Below, piece by piece: positions 9,394-16,481 of a stretch of DNA of 64,000 bases (position 1 is the stretch's first letter; the number at the start of each line of letters is the position of its first letter). The translations under genes were made by a program, and so were the position numbers. This stretch comes from Sandaracinus sp. (lineage in GTDB: Bacteria; Myxococcota_A; Polyangia; Polyangiales; Houyiibacteriaceae). The stretch is taken from the NCBI GenBank assembly GCA_020633125.1, contig JACKEH010000002.1:124001-188000 (forward strand), in the 5' to 3' direction. The notes under the pieces are model-generated. The model had not been told where the DNA came from. It searched no databases and saw only the letters and a list, made by a program, of their open reading frames with translations.

Positions 9394-10236
9394 TCACCCT
9401 GGCGCGCTCTGCTCCACGACCCCGGCCAAGAAATCCATCACCCGCCGGATGCGCGGCACGGCGCGAAGGTCGCGGTGGATCACCATCCACACGTCGCGCA
9501 CCAACACCGGCGGCTCGTCGGGGCGATCGCGCACCAGCGCGGGATGCGCGTCGCCCATCGCCGTCGGCAGAAGCGCGAGCCCGAGGCCGGCTGCGGCGGC
9601 GGCTTCGGCGGCGGCCGTGCGGTCGACCCGAACCGCGGGTGCTTGGTCGCCACGCTGCGCGTCGATCCAACGCCCTTCGGGCAAGCCGCTCGCGCCTTCG
9701 ACCCACGCGATCCAGCGCTTCGGCGCTCCGTCGCGATGCCGGTACACCGCGTAGGCGATCGCCCCCACGCGTCGGCACACGAGCTCTGCGAGCTCGGGCC
9801 GGACCAGCCGCAACGAGACGTCCGCTTCGCGTCGATTCAGATCCACGATCGACGCGCCGGTGATCAGCTCGACGACGAGCTCGGGGTGTTCCGCGCGAAG
9901 CCGCGGCAAGGCGGGCGCGATCATGCGAATGCCGAGGTCGGCCGGACAGGCCACCCGCACGAGGCCCGCGATCGTCTCGCGTGCGCCCGACGCGCCGCGC
10001 TCCACCGCGAAGGCCGCGGTCTCGACCCGCTCGGCGAGCTCGAAGAGGTGGTGCGCCACCTCGGTCGGCAACAGGCCACGCGTGGTGCGCTGAAAGAGCG
10101 TGACGCCGAGGTCGCGCTCGAGCGCTTCGAGTCGCCGCGTCACGGTCACCGGATCGATCCGGAGCGTCTTGGCCGCCGCCTTCGCCGTGCCCTCGCGGTA
10201 GAGCGCGAGCAACACGCGGAGATCGTTCCAGTTCAT
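9394..10236 (-). CDS. LysR-family transcriptional regulator
   Basis: The protein has 280 residues, slightly short for LysR (usually about 300). The N-terminal winged helix-turn-helix is clear: MNWNDLRVLLALYREGTAKA, then LRIDPVTVTRRLEALERDLGVTLFQRTTRGLLPTE (residues 1-60). The rest is the effector-binding domain, with VRVACPADLGIRMIAPALP and GLGLALLPTAMGD. It diverges from the epimerase-hydrolase gene at 10343; LysR proteins commonly control the divergent neighbour, so that gene is the likely target. The inducer is unknown. Confidence 0.92.
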   Translation of the reverse strand: MNWNDLRVLLALYREGTAKAAAKTLRIDPVTVTRRLEALERDLGVTLFQRTTRGLLPTEVAHHLFELAERVETAAFAVERGASGARETIAGLVRVACPADLGIRMIAPALPRLRAEHPELVVELITGASIVDLNRREADVSLRLVRPELAELVCRRVGAIAYAVYRHRDGAPKRWIAWVEGASGLPEGRWIDAQRGDQAPAVRVDRTAAAEAAAAAGLGLALLPTAMGDAHPALVRDRPDEPPVLVRDVWMVIHRDLRAVPRIRRVMDFLAGVVEQSAPG

Positions 10237-10342
10237 CGCGCTGCACTTTCGCAGGGCGGTCCTGCGGACGTCCACATGGTCGCGCCTCGACGCGATCGCC
10301 AGAGTCGATCGAGCCGGCGACGACGTCGGCGAGGAGACGACG
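10237..10342. promoter_or_regulatory. LysR / epimerase-hydrolase divergent control region
   Basis: The 106 bp between divergent starts should carry both promoters and the LysR binding site. I could not single out a T-N11-A box with confidence. GAGGAGA at 10331-10337 is the ribosome binding site for the 10343 gene. Confidence 0.45.
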
Positions 10343-12142
10343 ATGAAGATCTGGCTGACGGGCGCGACGGGATACCTCGGGCAGGTGGTGACGGCGGAGC
10401 TGACGCGGGCCGGCCACGAGGTGGTGGCCACCGTGCGACGGGCGGTCGATCGACGCGAGGCGCTCGCCCGCGACGTCGCGTCGTGGGGCGGCGAGACGCG
10501 GCGGCTCGACGTGCACGAAGGCGACCTCGACGCAGAGGGCTTCGGGCTCGACGAAGCCGGCCGCGCGGCGATCGACGACGTCGACGCGGTCGTGCACCTC
10601 GCCGCGCGTTTCGCGTTCGGCCTCGCCTGGGACGACGCGCTGCGCACGAACGTGGACGCGTCGACGACGCTGCTTCGATTCGCCGCCGCGCTCCCGAAAC
10701 GTCCTCGTTTCGTGCACGCGGGCGGCTACCGCGCGTTCGGAAGCGAGTGGCGCGCGCTCGTCGCGAGGGGCGAGCCCTCGCCGGTCTCGCTTCGTCGTTT
10801 CGCCGAGGCCCACGGCGCGTACGAGACCAGCAAGCTGCTCTCGGTCTCTCGGGTCGCCGAGCTCGCCGACACGCTCGGTCACGACGTGCGTTTCGTGCAT
10901 CCCTCGTCGGTGCTCGGTCGGCACACGGACGGTCGGACGACCCAGTTGCTCGGTCTCGGCGACGCGATCGCGGATCTCTGGCACGGACGCATGCCCGCGC
11001 TCGCCGGAGCGAAGGACACCTTCGTGCCGATCGTCTCCGTCGACGTCGTCGCGCGTCTGTTTCGGGCCGCGGTCGAGCGCGAGACCTTGCCTTCACGCGA
11101 TCTGGTGGTGCTCGACGAGAACACGCCGAGCTTTCTCGCGTTGCTGCGCGCCGCGACCGAGCACCTCGGCGTGCCCTTGCCGAAGCTCGTGGTCTCGCCT
11201 GGCCTCGCGCGCCGCTTGCCGCGTGCTTTGTCGGGGGTGGAGCCCGAGGCGCTCTCGTTTCTCTCGAACGACCGCTACGACGTCTCGGCGACGCGGCAGG
11301 TGATGGAAGAGGAGAGCATCGCGATGCCGCCGTGGCGGGAGGTGCTCGAACGTTGGCTCGACCACCTCGTGGCCACCGACTTCCTCACGCGCGAAGGTCG
11401 CGTGGTCGACGCGGCGGGTGTGCGCACCGTGGTCGAAGGTCCGCCGACAGCCTCGGTGATCGCGCTGCACGGTCTGCCGCTCACGCGCGCCGCGTGGGAC
11501 CCGCTTCGTGCGGCGCTCTCGGCAACGTTGCTCGCCGTCGAGCTGCCGGGCCTCGGACTCTCCGGGGAGGGAGCGCGGGACGCGGGGTGGCTACGCGCCT
11601 TGGTGCGAACCGAGAGACCGATCGTTGTCGCGCATTCGCTCGGTTCGGTCGCGGCAATCGACGCGGCGCTCGAAGGGCACGTCGAGGCGCTCGTGCTGGT
11701 GTCGCCCTTCTTCCTTCAGGCTCGCGCCTCGACGTGGTTGCGCATGCCGTGGCTCACCTCGCAGGTGTTTTCGCGCGCGACGCCGGCGCGGCTGCGCGAG
11801 GCCGTGGTCGGATCCGACGCGCTCGAGGACGAAGGGCCGATCGTTCACGCCGCGTCGCACCTGCGTCGCCCGGGGGTCGCGTGCCGTCACGCGAAGGCGC
11901 TTGCCGAGGCGAGCGACCTCGAGTTTCGTGAGGCGCTCGTGGCGAAGCTCGCGAAGGTGAAGGTGCCGGTGGTGCTCGTGCACGGCGACCGCGACCCGCT
12001 GATCGTGACGGCGCCTTCGAACGCGCGGGTCGTGGCGGTCGACGGCGCGGGACACTCGCCGATGCTCACGCACCCCCACGCGATCGCGCGGGTGGTGCGG
12101 GAGGTGATGCGGCGAGAGCGCGGGGTGGTGGCGCAAGCCTGA
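10343..12142 (+). CDS. NAD(P)-dependent epimerase/dehydratase fused to an alpha/beta-hydrolase
   Basis: The protein has 599 residues in two parts. Residues 1 to about 345 are an extended short-chain dehydrogenase: dinucleotide motif GATGYLG near residue 8, VVHLAARFAFG, and the catalytic pair Tyr160/Lys164 in YETSK. Residues about 350-599 are an alpha/beta-hydrolase: oxyanion region ALHGLPLTRAAWDPL, nucleophile Ser432 in AHSLGS, acid in VLVHGDRDPLI and His571 in GAGHSP. Both active sites look intact. Such fusions suggest two consecutive steps on one substrate, for example reduction of a ketone or aldehyde and ester hydrolysis; the substrate is unknown. The ribosome site is GAGGAGA. It is probably regulated by the divergent LysR gene. 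Confidence 0.88.
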   Translation: MKIWLTGATGYLGQVVTAELTRAGHEVVATVRRAVDRREALARDVASWGGETRRLDVHEGDLDAEGFGLDEAGRAAIDDVDAVVHLAARFAFGLAWDDALRTNVDASTTLLRFAAALPKRPRFVHAGGYRAFGSEWRALVARGEPSPVSLRRFAEAHGAYETSKLLSVSRVAELADTLGHDVRFVHPSSVLGRHTDGRTTQLLGLGDAIADLWHGRMPALAGAKDTFVPIVSVDVVARLFRAAVERETLPSRDLVVLDENTPSFLALLRAATEHLGVPLPKLVVSPGLARRLPRALSGVEPEALSFLSNDRYDVSATRQVMEEESIAMPPWREVLERWLDHLVATDFLTREGRVVDAAGVRTVVEGPPTASVIALHGLPLTRAAWDPLRAALSATLLAVELPGLGLSGEGARDAGWLRALVRTERPIVVAHSLGSVAAIDAALEGHVEALVLVSPFFLQARASTWLRMPWLTSQVFSRATPARLREAVVGSDALEDEGPIVHAASHLRRPGVACRHAKALAEASDLEFREALVAKLAKVKVPVVLVHGDRDPLIVTAPSNARVVAVDGAGHSPMLTHPHAIARVVREVMRRERGVVAQA

Positions 12143-12166
12143 GCGGCGTGTGGTGCCGTCTGCAGC

Positions 12167-12190
12167 CGCGTCGCGGGTTCCGGCGACGCG
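12167..12190. terminator. Hairpin between converging genes
   Basis: CGCGTCGC (12167-12174) and GCGACGCG (12183-12190) pair perfectly around an 8-nt loop, in the 73-bp gap between two converging stops. There is no T-run, so termination is plausible but not certain. Confidence 0.45.
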
Positions 12191-12215
12191 CCGGGACTCG
12201 AAAGCTCGTCCGGCG

Positions 12216-13637
12216 TCAGTGGTGTCCGCCGGCCACCGCGCTTTCGAGTCGGTGTTTCTCGAGCTCGACGGTCACGGTGAGCGCGGCTTCCGTGGCCATG
12301 ATCGCCGCGTCGACGAGCGGCTTCTTGGCTCCCTGGTGCACCAGGTCGTGATGCGCGGTTCCGAGCGTCGCGCCGAGCGCGCCTTCGGCCGCCACGGCGC
12401 CGATCGCGCCGATCGTGGCGATCGTGGCGCGTCGGTCTTGCTGCTGCGCGCGCGACAGGTCGCCGAGCTCCGCCGCCGCATCGGCGCCCGCGTCGGCCGC
12501 TTCGCCTCGAATCGCCGCGACCTCGAGGCCCTCGCGGACGGCCGCTCCGATCGTACCCCCGCCACCCGAGAAGGCGCCGCCCGCGAGCACGCCGCTGAAC
12601 ATGAGGATCGCCTTGCCGACGATCTCGTCGGTGTGCCGCTCGGCGTTCGACGCCTCGACGTGCTCGCGAATCGCGTCGCCGACGATGCCGCCCCCGCCCT
12701 CCTCGAGGCCCCAACGTTGGCGAACCTCGTCGGCGGCCCACGGGAACTCGCGGCTTGGGCCGGCGGTCAGCGCGGTGGCGCCTTCGCCTTCGGCGGCGTC
12801 GCGGGCACGGGCACCGACGACGTCGGCGAGCGAACGCATCGCGCGGGCGAGCGGCAGGCGAAGCTGCTCGGCGTTCGCGCCGTTGTCGAGCAAACCCTGC
12901 AGCTCGTCGGCGTTGGCGTCGGCGCCGATCAACCGAAGCGACTCGAGGAGCTCGCCGCGTGCGGGTCCCCGAAGGCGATCGAGCTGTGCCTCGAGCTCGG
13001 GACCCATGCCGACCGCGGCGCGTTCGAGCCGTGCGGCCGCGCGCTCGAGGCCACGGACGGCCTGCTGCTGGACGCGTCGCTGAAAGGGCAACGCGATGTT
13101 CGACTTCAGCGCGTCGATCGCGCGGTCGGCGTCTTCGTTCGAGACGCCCGCCTGCGAGAGCGCGGCGCGAAGGTCGGATTCGCTGAGGCGACCCAGCTCG
13201 CGCATGCGCGCGTCGGAGCCGCCGCGGACGAGCAAGCCGGCGAAGCTCGACGGATCGCCGCTGCGCCGCATGGCTTGCGCGGCGACCCGCACGTCGCGGG
13301 TGAGTGGGTTGCCGCCCGTGGCGCCGCGGCGTTCGGCGACGGCGCCGACGGCACGTTCACGACGGGCGTTTTGCACCGTGGCCGCGAGGGTCTCGCGCAG
13401 GGCGCTCAGGCGGTCGATCGTGCCGCCCGAGCGGGCTTCGCGGGTGAGCTCGGCGAGCAGCTCCGAGGTCTCGTTCAGCAGCGCCTCGGCGTTCTCGATC
13501 GAACCGCCGCCGCGCTGAAGCTCGTCGTTCGCGGTCCCGAGCCGTGAGGTCATGCGACTCGCGCGAATCTCCGCGTCCGAAATCGCCAGCTCCAGACGCG
13601 TGCTCGACGCGCCACCCACTCGAAGATCGTCACCCAT
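12216..13637 (-). CDS. Unknown helical protein
   Basis: The protein has 473 residues. The start at 13637 (MGDDLRVGGASSTRLELAI) is well supported by GGAGGAGGAA directly upstream. The sequence is mostly predicted helix, rich in Ala, Arg and Glu, with coiled-coil-like stretches (ENAEALLNETSELLAELTREAR, split here by memory of the pattern rather than exact register; RAVRGLERAAARLERAA). Near the C-terminus are two weakly hydrophobic Gly/Ala stretches (LMFSGVLAGGAFSGGGGTIGAAV and ATIATIGAIGAVAAEGALGATLG) that could insert in a membrane, and a His-containing tail ending AGGHH. No signal peptide. I do not recognise a family. Its shape, long helices followed by a Gly/Ala hydrophobic region, recalls secreted effectors or pore formers, but this is speculation. 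Confidence 0.75.
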   Translation of the reverse strand: MGDDLRVGGASSTRLELAISDAEIRASRMTSRLGTANDELQRGGGSIENAEALLNETSELLAELTREARSGGTIDRLSALRETLAATVQNARRERAVGAVAERRGATGGNPLTRDVRVAAQAMRRSGDPSSFAGLLVRGGSDARMRELGRLSESDLRAALSQAGVSNEDADRAIDALKSNIALPFQRRVQQQAVRGLERAAARLERAAVGMGPELEAQLDRLRGPARGELLESLRLIGADANADELQGLLDNGANAEQLRLPLARAMRSLADVVGARARDAAEGEGATALTAGPSREFPWAADEVRQRWGLEEGGGGIVGDAIREHVEASNAERHTDEIVGKAILMFSGVLAGGAFSGGGGTIGAAVREGLEVAAIRGEAADAGADAAAELGDLSRAQQQDRRATIATIGAIGAVAAEGALGATLGTAHHDLVHQGAKKPLVDAAIMATEAALTVTVELEKHRLESAVAGGHH

Positions 13638-13847
13638 GGTTCCTCCTCCGCCGGGATCGTCGGCGGCGGGGCTGGCTCGACCTCGGGCGTCGGTGGTTGC
13701 GTGGGTTGGGGCAGATCGGAGGAAACGTCGGCTGGTCGTGAGGTGACCACCCTCTGGGTGTGCGTCACTGGCCCGCTGGCGGACGAGCCGACGGAAGATC
13801 TGCTTTGCCCGCGGAAGGTCCCGGCTTTCTTGGCCGTACCAGGGGCC

Positions 13848-14456
13848 GTGCGCGCACTGCCCCTCTTCCTCCTCCTCGCGATCGCCTGCGGCGACGACGA
13901 CCGTGCTCCCCTCGTCGACGGAGGCTCGTTCCCGTCGGACGCGGGAGAACGGGCCGACGGTGGGACCTTCGACGCGGGCACGCCGAGCGGGGAGGACGGC
14001 GGCACGCCGGGCTCGGACGCGGGCACGTCGAACGCACGCGTCGACCTCACGTTCTCGGGTTGCACCCCGAGCTTCGACGAGAACGTGGTCGTGGTGCGCA
14101 ACGGCGAGTCGGTCGCCGTCTCCGCGACCTCGGGCGGCGGGCTCACCGGGAGCGTGCAGGTCGCGCTCGATGGGCTCTCGGGAACCCAGATGCTCTCGTC
14201 GCGACATCGCGTCGACACCGGCGCGGTGATCAACGTGATCGTGGGGACGACGTGGACGAACCTCGCGCGCGACTCCGGGCCGGTGCTCAGCGGCGGCGCG
14301 CCCGATCCGATCGGCGGCACCCTTCGCATCGACGCCTACGATCGCGCGGCCGCGATCGTCGACCTGACCTTCGTGGGTGCGACGTTGCAGAACCCGAGCG
14401 ACGGGACCGTGTGCCGGGTCGACGGTCGCTTGCAGACGTTCGGACCGAGCTTCTGA
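13848..14456 (+). CDS. Small lipoprotein of unknown function
   Basis: The protein has 202 residues if it starts at GTG 13848 (VRALPLFLLLAIACGDDD), which puts a lipobox (AIAC) at the usual place; a longer open frame from 13701 lacks a sensible N-terminus. The lipobox is followed by a typical Asp/Gly/Ala linker (DGGSFPSDAGERADGG...) and a beta-rich domain (VDLTFSGCTPSFDENVVVVRNGE, split; VNVIVGTTWTN) with two Cys residues that may form a disulfide. The function is unknown. It diverges from the helical protein at 13637 and converges on the DJ-1 gene. Confidence 0.7.
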   Translation: MRALPLFLLLAIACGDDDRAPLVDGGSFPSDAGERADGGTFDAGTPSGEDGGTPGSDAGTSNARVDLTFSGCTPSFDENVVVVRNGESVAVSATSGGGLTGSVQVALDGLSGTQMLSSRHRVDTGAVINVIVGTTWTNLARDSGPVLSGGAPDPIGGTLRIDAYDRAAAIVDLTFVGATLQNPSDGTVCRVDGRLQTFGPSF

Positions 14457-14476
14457 ACGCTGCGAGCCGACGGAAG

Positions 14477-14499
14477 GTGACGAGCTCGCTGCTCGTCAC
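14477..14499. terminator. Hairpin between converging genes
   Basis: GTGACGAGC (14477-14485) and GCTCGTCAC (14491-14499) form a perfect 9-bp stem with a 5-nt loop, lying 20 bp after the lipoprotein stop. It probably ends transcription for that gene, though no T-run follows. Confidence 0.5.
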
Positions 14500-14548
14500 G
14501 CTTCTGTGGGCCGCGCTTCGGAGCCGAGTGCTCTCACGGCCCTTCGGC

Positions 14549-15175
14549 TCACTTCCCGAGCGCGGCGCGCACCATCTCCACGATCGGCGCCGGGGTCTTG
14601 TCGACCGAGCCGCCGTCGAAAGGCGGGGCCGGGTCGTACTCGATGCCGAGCTGAATCGCGCGCGCGACGGGCTCGCTCGTCAGGCGCGCGGCGAGTGTGA
14701 GGGCCATGTCGATGCCGGCGGAGACGCCCGCCGCGGTGAGTCGCTTGCCGTCCTCCACCACGCGCTCGGAGACCGGCCGCGCACCGAGAGATGCGAGCTC
14801 GTCGAGCATCGCCCAATGCGTCGTGGCGGGTGCGCCTTCGAGCAAACCTGCCGCGGCGAGCACCAACGAGCCGGTGCACACCGACGTCGTGTAGCGCGTG
14901 GTCCCGTCGAGGCGGCGGACCCACGCCAGCACCGCTTCGTCTTCGACGAGCCGACGCGTTCCCGGGCCGCCGGGGATCACGAGCACGTCGGCGCGTTCGA
15001 CGTCGTCCATCCCGAGGTCCGCGACGAGGCCCAGCATGCCGTTGTCGGTGCGGACGGGACCAGGTGTCTTGCCGACGAAACGCGCGCGGGCGCCAGGGAG
15101 ACGCGAGAGCACCTCGTAGGGGCCGATCACGTCGAGCGCGGTGATGCCGTCGAAGAGGAAGAGGACGATTTCCAT
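14549..15175 (-). CDS. DJ-1/PfpI family protein, isocyanide-hydratase-like
   Basis: The protein has 208 residues. It begins MEIVLFLFDGITALDVIGPYE, typical of the PfpI/ThiJ group. The nucleophile elbow is Cys100 in TTSVCTGSL, with His120 in ATTHW, the pairing found in the isonitrile hydratase/GlxA branch. It has no DNA-binding domain. It overlaps the end of the upstream GlxA-type gene by 49 nt (15127-15175), so translation is likely coupled. The enzymatic activity is a family inference; the substrate could be an isocyanide or another small electrophile. Confidence 0.88.
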   Translation of the reverse strand: MEIVLFLFDGITALDVIGPYEVLSRLPGARARFVGKTPGPVRTDNGMLGLVADLGMDDVERADVLVIPGGPGTRRLVEDEAVLAWVRRLDGTTRYTTSVCTGSLVLAAAGLLEGAPATTHWAMLDELASLGARPVSERVVEDGKRLTAAGVSAGIDMALTLAARLTSEPVARAIQLGIEYDPAPPFDGGSVDKTPAPIVEMVRAALGK

Positions 15176-16164
15176 GGGAGCTCCGTGGGTTCGGCGAGCG
15201 CGCGAAAGCGGGCTCGGTAGTCGGAAGGTGCGACGCCGAGCTGGCGCACGAACGCACGGCGCAGACGCGGCGGCGAGACGAGGCCGCACGCGGCGGCGAC
15301 CTCGCCGAGGTCGAGGCCGGTGCGCTCGAGCAGGCGGCGCGCGACCTCCACCCGGGTGCGCTCCACGTACTCGGCGGGCGTCTGGCCGACCTGCGCGCGA
15401 AAGACCCGGGCGAAGTGGCGGGGCGACATCGCGGCGCGTCGCGCGAGGGTGGGTACGCTCAGATCCGCTTCGGGGTGCTCGGCGATCCACGCTTGAAGCT
15501 CGCGGAGCACGTCACGCTCCGCGAGCTGGGCCGAGAGCTGCGCGCTGAACTGCGATTGGCCGCCGGAGCGCTGCACGAACATCACGAGCCAGCGCGCGGT
15601 GGCGAGCGCGACGTCGCGGCCGAGATCGCGTTCCACGAAGGCGAGCGCGAGGTCCATGCCGGCGGTCACGCCCGCAGACGTCCAGACCGGGCCGTCTTCG
15701 ACGAAGAGGCGATCGGCCTCGAGGCGCACCTCGGGGAATCGTGCGGCGAGGTCGTCGCACGCGGCCCAATGGGTCGTGGCTCGGCGTCCGTCGAGCAGGC
15801 CGGCTTCGGCCAAGAGCCACGCGCCGGTGCACACGCTCGCGACGCGGCGGGCGCGGCCAGCGAGGCGCGCGAGCCCACGCACGAGCGCGGCGTCTTCGCG
15901 GTGCGTTTGAACGCCGGGACCGCCAACGACGATCAACGTGTCGATTGGACCACGAAGCTTCGGGAGCGCGACGTCGGCCATCACCCGGAGGCCGGCGTGG
16001 CTTCGAATGGGGCCCCCGTCGCGTGACGCGATCTGCAGGCGGTAGGTGTCCTGGCGCGTCACGTCGCGAGCGGCGACACGGCCTGCGGCGTCGAGGACTT
16101 CGAGCGGACCGACGAGGTCGAGCCCTTGAAAGCCGTCGAAGCCGAGGAGAACCACCCGCCGCAC
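15127..16164 (-). CDS. GlxA-type transcriptional regulator (DJ-1/PfpI domain plus AraC HTH)
   Basis: The protein has 345 residues, starting at GTG 16164. Residues 1 to about 190 are a DJ-1/PfpI domain (VLLGFDGFQGLDLVGPLEVL, Cys112 in VCTGAW, His132 in ATTHW). Residues about 235-325 are an AraC-type double helix-turn-helix (LARRAAMSPRHFARVFRAQ and LGEVAAACGLVSPPRLRRAF). The C-terminal tail (WKSSSSSSTASPRST) is encoded in the 49-nt overlap with the downstream DJ-1 gene and is probably an unstructured by-product of that overlap. It likely regulates the gene it overlaps, its related downstream enzyme. It is divergent from tex. Confidence 0.9.
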   Translation of the reverse strand: MRRVVLLGFDGFQGLDLVGPLEVLDAAGRVAARDVTRQDTYRLQIASRDGGPIRSHAGLRVMADVALPKLRGPIDTLIVVGGPGVQTHREDAALVRGLARLAGRARRVASVCTGAWLLAEAGLLDGRRATTHWAACDDLAARFPEVRLEADRLFVEDGPVWTSAGVTAGMDLALAFVERDLGRDVALATARWLVMFVQRSGGQSQFSAQLSAQLAERDVLRELQAWIAEHPEADLSVPTLARRAAMSPRHFARVFRAQVGQTPAEYVERTRVEVARRLLERTGLDLGEVAAACGLVSPPRLRRAFVRQLGVAPSDYRARFRALAEPTELPWKSSSSSSTASPRST

Positions 16165-16481
16165 GAGAGGAGACTACGTTGGGGAGACGAAGGCGGAAAT
16201 GACACGGATCGATCGTTTTCTGCCATCGACGCGTTCATGTGGGAGCGGCGCCACGCGTCGTTCTGCCACGAGGATCGTCGCGGCCGATCGGATCGATCGT
16301 CTTCCGCCCTCGGTGCGTTCGAGCGGGCGCGCGGGCGATGCCGTTCGTCGTTCCCACGAGGGCTCGCACCCGCCAATCGCATCTCCCGCACCGAGGTTCG
16401 CCGGCACCGAAGATCTTCACACCCAGGTGTCGCCGAAGAGGCCTTGTCCGGACGTCGCGGCGCGCGTACGTCCGTTCGTCC
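16165..16481. promoter_or_regulatory. Divergent region between the GlxA-type gene and tex, with a direct repeat
   Basis: About 317 bp. Two copies of CGGATCGATCGTYTTCYGCC occur at 16205-16224 and 16289-16308 (18 of 20 bases equal). The similarity weakens but continues for about 25 bases (GCGTTC at matching positions). The 84-bp spacing is a whole number of helical turns, as expected for paired operators. No gene is visible. Confidence 0.5.
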
